A stretch of 30,362 nt of DNA from DASRTE01 sp035253685 (GTDB taxonomy: Bacteria; Actinomycetota; Actinomycetes; Jiangellales; Jiangellaceae), in contig DATFBR010000202.1 of assembly GCA_035253685.1 (NCBI GenBank), forward strand, positions 1 to 30,362. Direction: 5' to 3'. Below are positions 1 through 7,624 of the stretch, piece by piece. Both the position numbers and the translations under genes were made by a program. Numbering within the stretch: position 1 is the stretch's first letter; each line of letters starts with the position of its first letter. The notes under the pieces were generated by a model that ran no database searches, was not told the origin of the DNA, and saw nothing but the letters and a program-made list of their open reading frames with translations.

Positions 1-569
1 AGCAGATTGACCAGCAGGATCGCCGGGAACACCAGCAGTCCGACCGCGGCCAGCGCCGGATCGGTGAGCACGACCGCGACGACGGCGACGACGAGCATGA
101 CCAGGACCCCCACCGCCATCGGGAACGGTGCGATGGGATACCACGCCGCCTCGACGTCGGCGTTGGCGTTGGAGAGCAGCTGGCCCGTCGGGTGCCGGTG
201 ATGCCACGACAGCGGCAGCCGCAGGTACTGGCGGGTCACCCGCCGCCGGTAACCGGCCTGCAGGCGATATTGCATCACCCCGGCGAAGTACCGCCGGGTC
301 ACGATCCCGGCGGCCTTCAGGACCGAGATGCCCACGATCGCGACCGCTGCGCCGGCCAGCGCCGCCGTGGTCGTGTGTCCCCGGGCGAACGCCGGCACGA
401 TCACCCGGTCGGTCACGGCTCCGATCACGGCGGCGGTCAGTGCCGTGGCCGCGCCGAACACGGCGCTGCCGGTCACCGCGACGGTGAAGATGCCCGGTTC
501 GTCCCTGACGGCCCGGCCGAGTAACCCCAAACCCTCGCGCAGTGTCACCTGGTCCGACCGGTCGGTCAC
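1..569 (-). CDS. ABC exporter, N-terminal transmembrane domain (partial, runs off left edge)
   Basis: The frame opens at GTG 569 with a GGAG ribosome site 5-6 nt upstream and stays open to the window edge, giving about 189 residues. The translation starts VTDRSDQVTLREGLGLLGRA. It holds hydrophobic helices near residues 30-50, 70-90 and 145-185, separated by a basic cytoplasmic stretch with QYLRLPLSWHHRHPTGQLLS. That stretch matches the coupling-helix region of type-1 ABC exporters (ABC_membrane domain), where R-x-P-xxWH-xxxxTGxLxS is typical. The nucleotide-binding domain would lie beyond the left edge and is not visible. The substrate cannot be told. An in-frame GTG at 653 would add 28 arginine-rich residues and lacks a good ribosome site, so I prefer 569. 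The gene lies 233 bp downstream of hisF in the same direction and is probably a separate unit. Confidence 0.8.
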   Translation of the reverse strand, partial: MTDRSDQVTLREGLGLLGRAVRDEPGIFTVAVTGSAVFGAATALTAAVIGAVTDRVIVPAFARGHTTTAALAGAAVAIVGISVLKAAGIVTRRYFAGVMQYRLQAGYRRRVTRQYLRLPLSWHHRHPTGQLLSNANADVEAAWYPIAPFPMAVGVLVMLVVAVVAVVLTDPALAAVGLLVFPAILLVNL

Positions 570-802
570 ACCGTCTCCGTCCTCGTCGTCGCGACATTCT
601 CTCGACCGGCGAACGCGGCATACGCTCGCGGCCGTGACCGCCTTCGCCAGCACCGAACGCCGCGCCCGGTGCCAGACATTCCGCGCAGTGGGCCCGGACG
701 CTGCACCTGCGACATGTGGCGGGATGGGAACGTCTCGGCGGCCTGGGACGCGTTGACAACCCACCACAAGATGCAGCGAGGTCAGGTCGCTGCGCGTCCC
801 GG
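570..802. other. Intergenic region between hisF and the ABC exporter
   Basis: This stretch of 233 bp has no convincing coding frame on either strand. No clear -35/-10 pair, terminator hairpin with a T-run or RNA gene was recognised. A small antisense-type frame at 566-769 has Arg-rich composition and no similarity I recognise. Confidence 0.5.
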
Positions 803-1564
803 TCAGCGGACCTGGTGCCCTGCCACCGCCAACACCTGCTTGACGGCGGCGATGCGGAGCGTGCCGAAATGGAACACACTCGCGGCCAGCACGGCGTCGG
901 CGCCGGCATCCACCGCCGGGGGGAAGTGTCCGAGTGCACCGGCGCCGCCGCTGGCGATCACCGGCACGGTGACGGCCGACCGCACGGCCGCGATCAGCGG
1001 CAGGTCGTAACCGTCGCGTGTCCCGTCCGCATCGACGGAGTTGAGCAGGATCTCGCCGGCGCCGAGCGCCACCGCACGTGCCGCCCACGCGACCGCGTCC
1101 ACACCGGTTCCCCGGCGCCCGCCGTGCGTGGTGACCTCGAAGCCCGAGTTGGTGCCGCCGCCGCGCCGGGCGTCCACCGAGAGCACGAGAACCTGGGCGC
1201 CGAACCGGTCCGCGATCTCGGCCACGAGCTCCGGCCTCGTGACGGCAGCGGTGTTCACGCCGACCTTGTCGGCACCGGCACGGAGCAGGCGGTCGACGTC
1301 GTCGACGGTCCGTACGCCGCCGCCGACCGTCAGCGGGATGAACACCTGCTCGGCGGTCCGGGACACCACGTCATACGTGGTCGTGCGGTCGTCGCTGGAG
1401 GCCGTGATGTCGAGGAAGACGAGTTCGTCCGCGCCCTCGGCGTCGTACGCCGCCGCCATCTCGACCGGGTCGCCGGCATCGCGCAGATCGGTGAACCGCA
1501 CCCCCTTGACGACGCGGCCGGCGTCGACGTCCAGACAGGGGATGATGCGGATGGCGACGCTCAT
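803..1564 (-). CDS. hisF: Imidazole glycerol phosphate synthase, cyclase subunit HisF
   Basis: This 253-residue (beta/alpha)8 barrel is full length for HisF. With HisH it converts PRFAR plus glutamine-derived ammonia into imidazole glycerol phosphate and AICAR. Visible signatures are IIPCLDVDAGRVVKGV at the N-terminus with the catalytic Asp (residue 12 here, Asp11 in the usual numbering). Others are DITASS, IPLTVGGGVR, GADKVGVNTAAV, the second catalytic Asp in LSVDARR, LLNSVDADGTRDGYD and VIASGGAG, which are the phosphate-binding loops. Its ATG overlaps the stop of the Rid gene by 4 nt (ATGA), so it is translationally coupled and is the last gene of the his operon seen here. No hisI follows in the window. 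Confidence 0.97.
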   Translation of the reverse strand: MSVAIRIIPCLDVDAGRVVKGVRFTDLRDAGDPVEMAAAYDAEGADELVFLDITASSDDRTTTYDVVSRTAEQVFIPLTVGGGVRTVDDVDRLLRAGADKVGVNTAAVTRPELVAEIADRFGAQVLVLSVDARRGGGTNSGFEVTTHGGRRGTGVDAVAWAARAVALGAGEILLNSVDADGTRDGYDLPLIAAVRSAVTVPVIASGGAGALGHFPPAVDAGADAVLAASVFHFGTLRIAAVKQVLAVAGHQVR

Positions 1565-1953
1565 CGGCCGACACCGGGCCGGTAGGCGACGGCCTCCACC
1601 TCGACCAGCATTCGTGGGTCGATCAGCCGTGACACCTCGACCATCGATGTCGCCGGCATGGTGGCACCGAAGGCCTCACCGTGGGCGCGCCCGTACTCCT
1701 CCCAGCGGGCGATGTCGGTGACGAAGATGCGGGTCCGCACGACATCGGACAACGACGCGCCCGCCTGCACCAGCGCCCACTCGACGTTGCGCAGAGCTTG
1801 GACGGTCTGGGCGTAGGCGTCGCCGTCGTGCACGACCTCGCCGTCGACGATCGACGTGCACCCGGTCACCCAGACGTGGTCGCCGGCGGCCACCGCCCGG
1901 CTGTATCCGACCACCGGCTCCCACGGCGCCCCCGAGCTGACCCGCCGGGTCAT
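1561..1953 (-). CDS. Rid (YjgF/YER057c/UK114) family protein lacking the RidA catalytic arginine
   Basis: The 130-residue protein has the normal length and fold signatures of the Rid superfamily: GDHVWVTGCTSIVDGEV, QTVQALRNVEWALVQAGASLSDVVRTRIFVTDI and PATSMVEVSRLIDPRMLVEVEAVAYR. RidA deaminates reactive enamines/imines produced by PLP enzymes, using an arginine that in Escherichia coli lies in PARSCVEV. Here the matching segment reads PATSMVEV, so that Arg is Thr. Family surveys place proteins without this Arg in Rid subgroups with no shown imine deaminase activity, so the role is uncertain. The gene is embedded in the his operon, overlapping priA by 4 nt upstream and hisF by 4 nt downstream. 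Confidence 0.85.
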   Translation of the reverse strand: MTRRVSSGAPWEPVVGYSRAVAAGDHVWVTGCTSIVDGEVVHDGDAYAQTVQALRNVEWALVQAGASLSDVVRTRIFVTDIARWEEYGRAHGEAFGATMPATSMVEVSRLIDPRMLVEVEAVAYRPGVGR

Positions 1954-2672
1954 CCGGCCACCTCGATCGCGTCGGCGAGCGTGAACCTCCCCGCGTACAG
2001 GGCCTTGCCGACGATCGCCCCCTCGACGCCGAGCGGGACCAGCGACCGGAGCGCCGTGATGTCGGCCAGACTAGACACGCCGCCGCTGGCGACGACCGGC
2101 CGGTCGGTGCGCCCGCACACCTCCTGCAGCAGGTTCAGATTGGGCCCGCCGAGCGTGCCGTCCCTGCCGACGTCGGTGACGACGTACCGGCTGCAGCCCT
2201 CCCGGTCGAGTCGGTCGAGCACCTCCCACAGGTCGCCGCCGTCCCGGGTCCAGCCGCGCGCCGCCAGCGTCGTCCCGCGAACGTCGAGGCCGACGGCGAT
2301 CGTGTCGCCGTGATGCGAGATCACCTCCGCGGTCCAGCGTGGATCCTCCAGGGCGGCGGTGCCGAGGTTCACCCGGGCGCAACCGGTCGCCAGTGCCGCT
2401 GCCAGGGACTCGTCGTCGCGAATCCCGCCGGACAACTCCACGGCGGCGTCGAGGCGGCCCACGACCTCGGCCAGCAGGTCGTGGTTGCTACCGCGTCCGA
2501 ACGCGGCGTCGAGGTCCACCAAATGAACCCACTCCGCTCCCGCCGCCTGCCAGCCAAGGGCCGCATCGAGCGGATCGCCGTACGACGTCTCGGAGTCGGC
2601 GTCGCCGCGCACCATGCGGACAGCCCGTCCGCCGGACACGTCGACGGCCGGCAGCAGCACCAGCCGGGTCAC
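1950..2672 (-). CDS. priA: Bifunctional HisA/TrpF isomerase PriA
   Basis: This 240-residue (beta/alpha)8 barrel isomerises ProFAR to PRFAR (histidine pathway). In actinobacteria it also isomerises phosphoribosyl anthranilate (tryptophan pathway). The start is GTG 2672, which overlaps the methyltransferase stop as GTGA and has a GGAGAAGG ribosome site 6-7 nt upstream. A longer frame from 2738 has no support. From this start the general acid/base falls at Asp11 (LLPAVDV) and the phosphate-side Arg at Arg19, as in characterised PriA. Further motifs are ELSGGIRDDES, GLDVRG, the ARGWTRDGGDLWE loop carrying the Arg and Trp used in the two substrate modes, VTDVGRDGTLGGPN and VVASGGVSS. Assignment as PriA rather than plain HisA rests on these residues and on the actinobacterial context. 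Confidence 0.93.
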   Translation of the reverse strand: MTRLVLLPAVDVSGGRAVRMVRGDADSETSYGDPLDAALGWQAAGAEWVHLVDLDAAFGRGSNHDLLAEVVGRLDAAVELSGGIRDDESLAAALATGCARVNLGTAALEDPRWTAEVISHHGDTIAVGLDVRGTTLAARGWTRDGGDLWEVLDRLDREGCSRYVVTDVGRDGTLGGPNLNLLQEVCGRTDRPVVASGGVSSLADITALRSLVPLGVEGAIVGKALYAGRFTLADAIEVAG

Positions 2673-3409
2673 GCGCCGACCTTCTCCGCACAGAACCGGA
2701 GCCGCCGGTAATCCGCCCACCAGGCGCCGCGACGCCACAGTGCCGGTCTGGCGATCTCGGCGGCCCGGTCCAGGACGGCGGGCGGAACGTCACCGAGCAC
2801 GGTGCCGGCGAACATCGCCAGCCAGCCGACGAACCCGTTCCGGCCGGTCAACCGGGTCGGACGATCGCGGAAGTCGAGGCGGCGGACCTCCAGGCCGGCA
2901 TCCTCCAGCATCGCCGCGTACTGCGCCGGGGACGGGAAGAACCAGGGCCAGGCCCGGTCCTGCAGGCCGGCCTCCCGGCAGGCCCGGTCGACCGCCTCGG
3001 TCACGGTGGCGACGTTGCCGGTCGCACCCATCTCGGCCACGAACCTGCCACCGGACCGGAGTGCGTCGGAGACGCACCCGAGCACCTCGACCGGCGCCGG
3101 CATCCAGTGCAGGGCGGCATTGGAGAAGACGGCGTCGACCGGCTCTTCCACGGTGAAGTCGTGCGCGTCGGCGACTCGCAGGTCCGCGTCGGGCAGCCGC
3201 CTGCGCGCCGCGGCGATCATGGCGGGGTCGGAGTCGATACCGATCACGTGTGCACCGGCATCGGCGATCCGGGACGTCAGCACTCCGGTGCCACAACCGA
3301 GATCGACGACGGTCTCTCCCGGCCGTGGGTCGAGCCAGTCCAGCAGCTCTGCGCCATAGGCCGAGACGAAGGCGAAATCCCGGTCGTAGACCGTCGTGTC
3401 CGCCGTCAT
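2669..3409 (-). CDS. Class I SAM-dependent methyltransferase within the his operon
   Basis: The 246-residue protein is a Rossmann-fold methyltransferase. Motif I is VVDLGCGTG (residues 34-42), the acidic end of strand beta-2 is in VIGIDSDPAMI, and later come FSNAALHWM and GGRFVAEMGATGNV. The overall layout resembles trans-aconitate methyltransferase and UbiE/Methyltransf_11 relatives (DFAFVSAYGAELLDWL at the N-terminus; WFFPSPAQYAAMLEDAGL in the cap region). The substrate is not known. Its start ATG 3409 overlaps the hisH stop by 4 nt and its own stop overlaps the priA GTG by 4 nt, so it is fully built into the his operon. A longer frame reaching 3883 is the shadow of hisH. Confidence 0.88.
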   Translation of the reverse strand: MTADTTVYDRDFAFVSAYGAELLDWLDPRPGETVVDLGCGTGVLTSRIADAGAHVIGIDSDPAMIAAARRRLPDADLRVADAHDFTVEEPVDAVFSNAALHWMPAPVEVLGCVSDALRSGGRFVAEMGATGNVATVTEAVDRACREAGLQDRAWPWFFPSPAQYAAMLEDAGLEVRRLDFRDRPTRLTGRNGFVGWLAMFAGTVLGDVPPAVLDRAAEIARPALWRRGAWWADYRRLRFCAEKVGA

Positions 3410-4047
3410 GCCGCCAACCCTCTCACCCAGGTCTCCAGCAGCGTCGCCCCGGCGTCGCCCGATTTCTCCGGGTGGAACTGCGTCGCCGAGAGCGGACCGT
3501 TCTCGACGGCGGCGACGAACCGGTCCCCATCGTGCGCGGTCCAGCTCACGGCCGGTGGACGCAGGCGCGCCGGTGGAACCATCTCCCACCGGCGCGCCGC
3601 GTAGGAGTGCACGAAATAGAACCGCTCGTGCTCCACGCCGGCGAACAGCCGAGAGTCCGCCGCGGCCTCGACGGTGTTCCAGCCCATGTGCGGCAGCGGC
3701 GAGGCGACCAGCCGCTCGACCGTGCCGGGCCACTCCCCCAGCCCGCGACTCTCGACGCCGTGCTCGATGCCCCGTTCGAAGAGCACCTGCATGCCGACGC
3801 AGATGCCGAGCACCGGGCGGCCGCCGGCCAGCCGCCGGTCGACCATCTGGTCGGCACGGACGGTGCGCAGTCCTGCGACGCACGCCGCGAACGCACCCAC
3901 ACCCGGGACGACCAGCCCGTCGGCGTCAGCAGCCTCGCTGCGGTCGCCGGTCAGCGCCACCGCCGCACCGACCCGCTCGAGGGCCCGCACGGCAGAGCGG
4001 ACATTCCCCGAGCCGTAGTCGAGGACCACGACCGACGGACGGCTCAC
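3406..4047 (-). CDS. hisH: Imidazole glycerol phosphate synthase, glutaminase subunit HisH
   Basis: This 213-residue class I glutamine amidotransferase supplies ammonia to HisF. The catalytic triad is visible as Cys83 in GICVGMQVLFE and His192/Glu194 in QFHPEKSGD. Other conserved blocks are VVLDYGSGNVRS at the N-terminus, VVPGVGAF, LPHMGWNTV and FYFVHSYA. The start is GTG 4047, inside a GTGA overlap with hisB. The long upstream extension of this frame reads through hisB in the wrong frame and was discarded. HisF lies three genes downstream, so the two subunits are made from one transcript. Confidence 0.96.
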   Translation of the reverse strand: MSRPSVVVLDYGSGNVRSAVRALERVGAAVALTGDRSEAADADGLVVPGVGAFAACVAGLRTVRADQMVDRRLAGGRPVLGICVGMQVLFERGIEHGVESRGLGEWPGTVERLVASPLPHMGWNTVEAAADSRLFAGVEHERFYFVHSYAARRWEMVPPARLRPPAVSWTAHDGDRFVAAVENGPLSATQFHPEKSGDAGATLLETWVRGLAA

Positions 4048-4646
4048 AGGCTGCCCTTGGTGGACGGGATGCCACCTTCTCGCGGATCCAGGGCGACCGC
4101 GTCTCGCAGGGCTCGGGCCACGGCCTTGAACTGGGCCTCGACCACGTGGTGCGGATCGCGGCCGGACACGACCCGGACGTGCACGGCAACCTGTGCGTGG
4201 ACGGCCAGGGTCTCCCACACGTGCCGGGTCAGCGACCCGATGTAGTGCCCGCCGATCAGTGCGTACTCCTGGCCCGGCGGTTCCCCGGTGTGGACGCAGT
4301 ACGGCCGGCCGGCCACGTCGATGGCGGCCTGGACCAGCGCCTCGTCCAAGGGCACCAGCGCATCGCCGAATCGGCGGATGCCAACCTTGTCGCCCAGCGC
4401 CGCGCGCAACGCCTGACCGAGCACGATCGCGACGTCCTCGACCGTGTGGTGGGCGTCGACGTCGAGGTCGCCCTCGGCGCTCACCGCACAATCGATCAGT
4501 GCGTGCCGCGACAACGCGGAGAGCATGTGGTCGTAGAAGGGCACGCCGGTGGCGATGTCGTTCTCGCCGGTACCGTCGAGGTCGACCTCGACGACGACCC
4601 GGCTCTCCTTGGTCGCGCGTTCCACTCGCGCTGCCCGTCGGCTCAC
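4044..4646 (-). CDS. hisB: Imidazoleglycerol-phosphate dehydratase HisB (monofunctional)
   Basis: The 200-residue protein dehydrates imidazole glycerol phosphate to imidazole acetol phosphate. Manganese-binding His/Glu clusters are visible in GVPFYDHMLSALSRHALID, DAHHTVEDVAIVLGQAL and GRDPHHVVEAQFKAVARALRDAV, with the C-terminal signature PSTKGSL. It lacks the N-terminal phosphatase domain found in enteric HisB. The start is GTG 4646, in a GTGA overlap with hisC. The N-terminal RVERATKESRVVVEVDLDGTG matches the family start. Confidence 0.96.
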   Translation of the reverse strand: MSRRAARVERATKESRVVVEVDLDGTGENDIATGVPFYDHMLSALSRHALIDCAVSAEGDLDVDAHHTVEDVAIVLGQALRAALGDKVGIRRFGDALVPLDEALVQAAIDVAGRPYCVHTGEPPGQEYALIGGHYIGSLTRHVWETLAVHAQVAVHVRVVSGRDPHHVVEAQFKAVARALRDAVALDPREGGIPSTKGSL

Positions 4647-5713
4647 CTCAGCACCTCCTGGAGCGCGGTCCGGAACGCGGCCATGTCGGTCGGCGTCCCG
4701 ACCGACACGCGCAGCCAGCCCGGCGGACCGATCTGCCGGACGAGCACCCCGCGGTCGAGCAGGCCTTGCCACACGGCGTGGCGATCGGCGAACCGGCCGA
4801 ACAGGACGAAGTTCGCATCGGACTCCGGCACGGTCAGGCCGAGCCCGCCCAGCCACGCCGCGAGCTCGTCGCGGTCGGCGCGAATGGCATCGACGGTCGC
4901 CAGCAGGTCGGTGGCGTGAGCCAGTGCGACCCGGGCCACGGCCTGCGTGACCGCGGAGAGGTGATACGGGAGCCGGACGACCTGCAGCGCCCGGACGATC
5001 TCCGGCGCGCCGGCGACGTAGCCGAGCCTGGCGCCGGCGAACGCGAAGGCCTTGCTCATCGTGCGGACGACGGCGAGGCGGGGGTGGTCGGGTAGCAGCC
5101 CGAGCGCACTCGGTGTCCCCGCCCGGCGGAACTCCGCATACGCCTCGTCCACGACCACGACTCCGGCGGCGGCCTCGTGCAGCGCGGCGACCAGCTCGAG
5201 CGGGACGGCGGTTCCGGTGGGGTTGTTCGGCGACGCGAGCAGGAGCACGCTCGGCCGGTGCCGGCGCACCTGGTCGAGGGCGTGCTCGGCGTCGATGCCG
5301 AAGTCCTGCTCGCGTCGACCCACCACCCAGGTGGTGGCCGTGTCGCGCGCGTACTCCGGGTACATGGAGTACGTGGGTGCGAACGACAGCGCCGCGCGGC
5401 CAGGCCCACCGAAGGCCTGCAGCAGCTGGAGCATGACCTCGTTGGACCCGTTGGCCGCCCATACCCGCGACACATCCAGCCCGTGGCCGAGGTAGGCCGC
5501 CAGGTCGCCCCGCAGATCCACCGCCTCGCGGTCGGGATAGCGGTTGAGGCCGCGGACCGCCTCGGCCGCTGCAGCCGCCGCCTCGCTAACCAGGTGCTCC
5601 GACGGTGGGTAGGGGTTCTCGTTGACGTTGAGCCGGACCGGCACGTCGAACGTCGGCGCGCCGTAGGGCTCCAGGCCGCGCAGATCGTCGCGCAGCGGTA
5701 GTGCGCCGCCCAT
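4643..5713 (-). CDS. hisC: Histidinol-phosphate aminotransferase HisC
   Basis: This 356-residue fold-type I PLP enzyme converts imidazole acetol phosphate to histidinol phosphate. Signatures are VRLNVNENPYPP (substrate entry), LNRYPD, ANGSNEVMLQLLQAFGG (cofactor phosphate), SPNNPTGT, VVVDEAYAEF, the PLP lysine Lys221 in TMSKAFAFAGARLGY, and a C-terminal WLRVSVGT. The ATG at 5713 shares one base with the hisD stop (TGATG). A longer frame to 6400 is a hisD shadow. Confidence 0.96.
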   Translation of the reverse strand: MGGALPLRDDLRGLEPYGAPTFDVPVRLNVNENPYPPSEHLVSEAAAAAAEAVRGLNRYPDREAVDLRGDLAAYLGHGLDVSRVWAANGSNEVMLQLLQAFGGPGRAALSFAPTYSMYPEYARDTATTWVVGRREQDFGIDAEHALDQVRRHRPSVLLLASPNNPTGTAVPLELVAALHEAAAGVVVVDEAYAEFRRAGTPSALGLLPDHPRLAVVRTMSKAFAFAGARLGYVAGAPEIVRALQVVRLPYHLSAVTQAVARVALAHATDLLATVDAIRADRDELAAWLGGLGLTVPESDANFVLFGRFADRHAVWQGLLDRGVLVRQIGPPGWLRVSVGTPTDMAAFRTALQEVLR

Positions 5714-7032
5714 CACCGGAACCTGACGCGGACGGCCGCACCGTGGGCCGGCAGGTCCTCCGTCGCCGCCAGCGTCGCGACCTGATCGGCAACCTGCCCG
5801 AGCGCGGCGTGGTCGTACTCGACCACCTGGACGCCGCGCAGGAACGACTGGACGGACAGCCCGCCGCCGTGCCGCGCGGTGCCCCCGGTCGGCAGGACGT
5901 GGTTGGACCCGGCGGTGTAGTCGCCCAGGCTCACCGGCGACCAGGGTCCGACGAACACCGCACCCGCGTGCCGGACCCGCCCGGCGAGCGTACGGGCGTC
6001 GCGGGTGTGGATCTCGAGATGTTCCGCCGCGTAGGCGTCCACGACCGCCATGCCCTGGTCGAGGTCGTCCACCAGGACAACGCCGGACTGCTCGCCGGTG
6101 AGGGCGGCCCGCACCCGCTCCACGTGCTTGGTGGCCGCGACCTGCGTGCCCAGTTCGAGGTCGACCGCGGCGGCGAGCGCTTCGCTGTCGGTGACCAGGA
6201 TGCTGGCGGCCAGCGGGTCGTGCTCGGCCTGGCTGAGCAGGTCGGCGGCAACATACCGGGGGTCGGCGGTGTCGTCGGCCAGGATCGCGATCTCCGTGGG
6301 TCCCGCCTCGGCGTCGATGCCGACGACCCCGCGCAGAAGTCGTTTCGCGGCCGCCACGTACACGTTGCCGGGTCCCGTCACGAGATCGACCGGCCGGCAC
6401 ACGACCTGGTCACCGTCGCGGAGGCCGTAGGCGAACATCGCAATCGCCTGCGCGCCGCCGACGGCGTACACCTCGTCGACACCGAGCAGAGCGCAGGCGG
6501 CGAGGATCGCCGGGTGCGGGTGGCCGCCGTGGTCGCGCTGGGGCGGACTCGCCACGGCCAGCGCGCCGACTCCCGCCACCTGCGCCGGCACGACGTTCAT
6601 GACAACGCTGCTCGGGTAGACGGCCAGCCCACCGGGCACGTAGAGCCCCACCCGGTCGATCGGCACCCACCGCTGCGTGACGGTGCCGCCCGTCACCACC
6701 GTGGTCGTGACCTCGGATCGCCCCTGTGTGACGTGGACACGGCGAATGCGGGCGACCGACTCCTCCAGTGCCGCCCGTACCGCCGGGTCGAGTCCGCCCA
6801 GTGCGTCGGTCAATGCCGCCGGAGGAACGCGCACGTCGGCGACCTCCACCCCGTCGAAGCGGGCCGTGTACTCGCCGACGGCGGCGGGTCCGCGGCGTCG
6901 AACGTCGTCGCATACGACCCGGACGTCGCGCATGGCCGAGTCGACATCGACCGGCGCCCGCGGCACGAGCGCCTGGTAGTCGAGGTCGTCGCCGGCGGCG
7001 AGACGACCGCGCAGGTCGATGCGACGCATCAC
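5713..7032 (-). CDS. hisD: Histidinol dehydrogenase HisD
   Basis: HisD oxidises histidinol to histidine in two NAD-dependent steps and needs zinc. Visible motifs are YVPGGLAVYPSSVVMNVVPA, VYAVGGAQAIA, DLVTGPGNVYVAAAKR, GIDAEAGPTEI, the zinc-ligand block LLSQAEHDP, the catalytic Glu-His pair in YAAEHLEIHT, and VSLGDYTAGSNHVLPTGGTAR. The start is GTG 7032, followed at once by ATG 7029. I favour the GTG because a TACACT -10 element ends 7 nt before it, as in leaderless mRNAs. The 57-residue extension up to 7200 is not HisD-like. It is the first gene of the his operon. Length is 439 residues, normal for the family. Confidence 0.95.
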   Translation of the reverse strand: MMRRIDLRGRLAAGDDLDYQALVPRAPVDVDSAMRDVRVVCDDVRRRGPAAVGEYTARFDGVEVADVRVPPAALTDALGGLDPAVRAALEESVARIRRVHVTQGRSEVTTTVVTGGTVTQRWVPIDRVGLYVPGGLAVYPSSVVMNVVPAQVAGVGALAVASPPQRDHGGHPHPAILAACALLGVDEVYAVGGAQAIAMFAYGLRDGDQVVCRPVDLVTGPGNVYVAAAKRLLRGVVGIDAEAGPTEIAILADDTADPRYVAADLLSQAEHDPLAASILVTDSEALAAAVDLELGTQVAATKHVERVRAALTGEQSGVVLVDDLDQGMAVVDAYAAEHLEIHTRDARTLAGRVRHAGAVFVGPWSPVSLGDYTAGSNHVLPTGGTARHGGGLSVQSFLRGVQVVEYDHAALGQVADQVATLAATEDLPAHGAAVRVRFR

Positions 7033-7039
7033 CCGGTCG

Positions 7040-7045
7040 AGTGTA
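7040..7045 (-). promoter_or_regulatory. Candidate -10 element of the his operon (leaderless start)
   Basis: On the minus strand TACACT fits the actinobacterial TANNNT consensus. Exactly 7 nt separate it from the hisD GTG at 7032, which would put the transcription start on the start codon. No good -35 element was found. The same 7-nt geometry occurs at the leader peptide at 13052. Confidence 0.55.
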
Positions 7046-7132
7046 GGTCGACCGTCCGAAGGCCGGACCGGCCGCTCGGATGCCAAGACAACCGCCCCTC
7101 GGGTTCCTCGCACCGTCGGGCAGGATGTCGGG

Positions 7133-7624
7133 ATGGGCGTCTCGACGGGAGGTGCGACGCCAGCCACCTCGCAGCTGAGCCGGGCAGGGGTCGCGTTCAC
7201 CGTTCACCGCTTCCACCACGACCCGGCCACACCGTCATACGGCCTCGAGGCGGCCCACGCGATCGGCGTCGACGCGGATCGCGTGTTCAAGACACTGCTG
7301 GCCGATGTCGACGGCAGTCTCGTCGTGGCGGTGGTGCCGGTGGTCGGGTCGCTCGACCTCCGGGCGCTGGCCACTGCGACCGGTGGCAAGCGTGCCGCCA
7401 TGGCCGCCTCCGCTGCCGCGGAGCGGGCCACCGGGTACGTCGTGGGCGGTATCAGCCCGTTCGGGCAGCGCCGGCGCCTGCCCACGGTCGTCGACTCCAG
7501 CGCGGTCGAGTTCGCGACCGTCTACGTCTCGGCCGGTCGTCGTGGACTCGACGTCGGACTGGCGCCGGCCGACCTGATCAGGCTCACCAGTGCTACGACG
7601 GCTCGGATCGCTCGGCGGAGTTGA
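7133..7624 (+). CDS. ybaK: YbaK/EbsC-type aminoacyl-tRNA deacylase (Cys-tRNA(Pro) deacylase)
   Basis: The 163-residue protein has the YbaK editing-domain layout. The catalytic lysine lies in RVFKTLLADVDG (Lys53), and GYVVGGISPFGQRRRLPTVVDSSA matches the family block GGISPxGQKKRLPT. YbaK hydrolyses Cys-tRNA(Pro) formed by mistaken charging by prolyl-tRNA synthetase. The start is ATG 7133 with AGGA about 7 nt upstream. An earlier in-frame start at 7019 would lie inside hisD. It diverges from hisD across about 100 bp, and its 3' end overlaps the membrane-protein gene by 32 bp tail to tail. Confidence 0.9.
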   Translation: MGVSTGGATPATSQLSRAGVAFTVHRFHHDPATPSYGLEAAHAIGVDADRVFKTLLADVDGSLVVAVVPVVGSLDLRALATATGGKRAAMAASAAAERATGYVVGGISPFGQRRRLPTVVDSSAVEFATVYVSAGRRGLDVGLAPADLIRLTSATTARIARRS

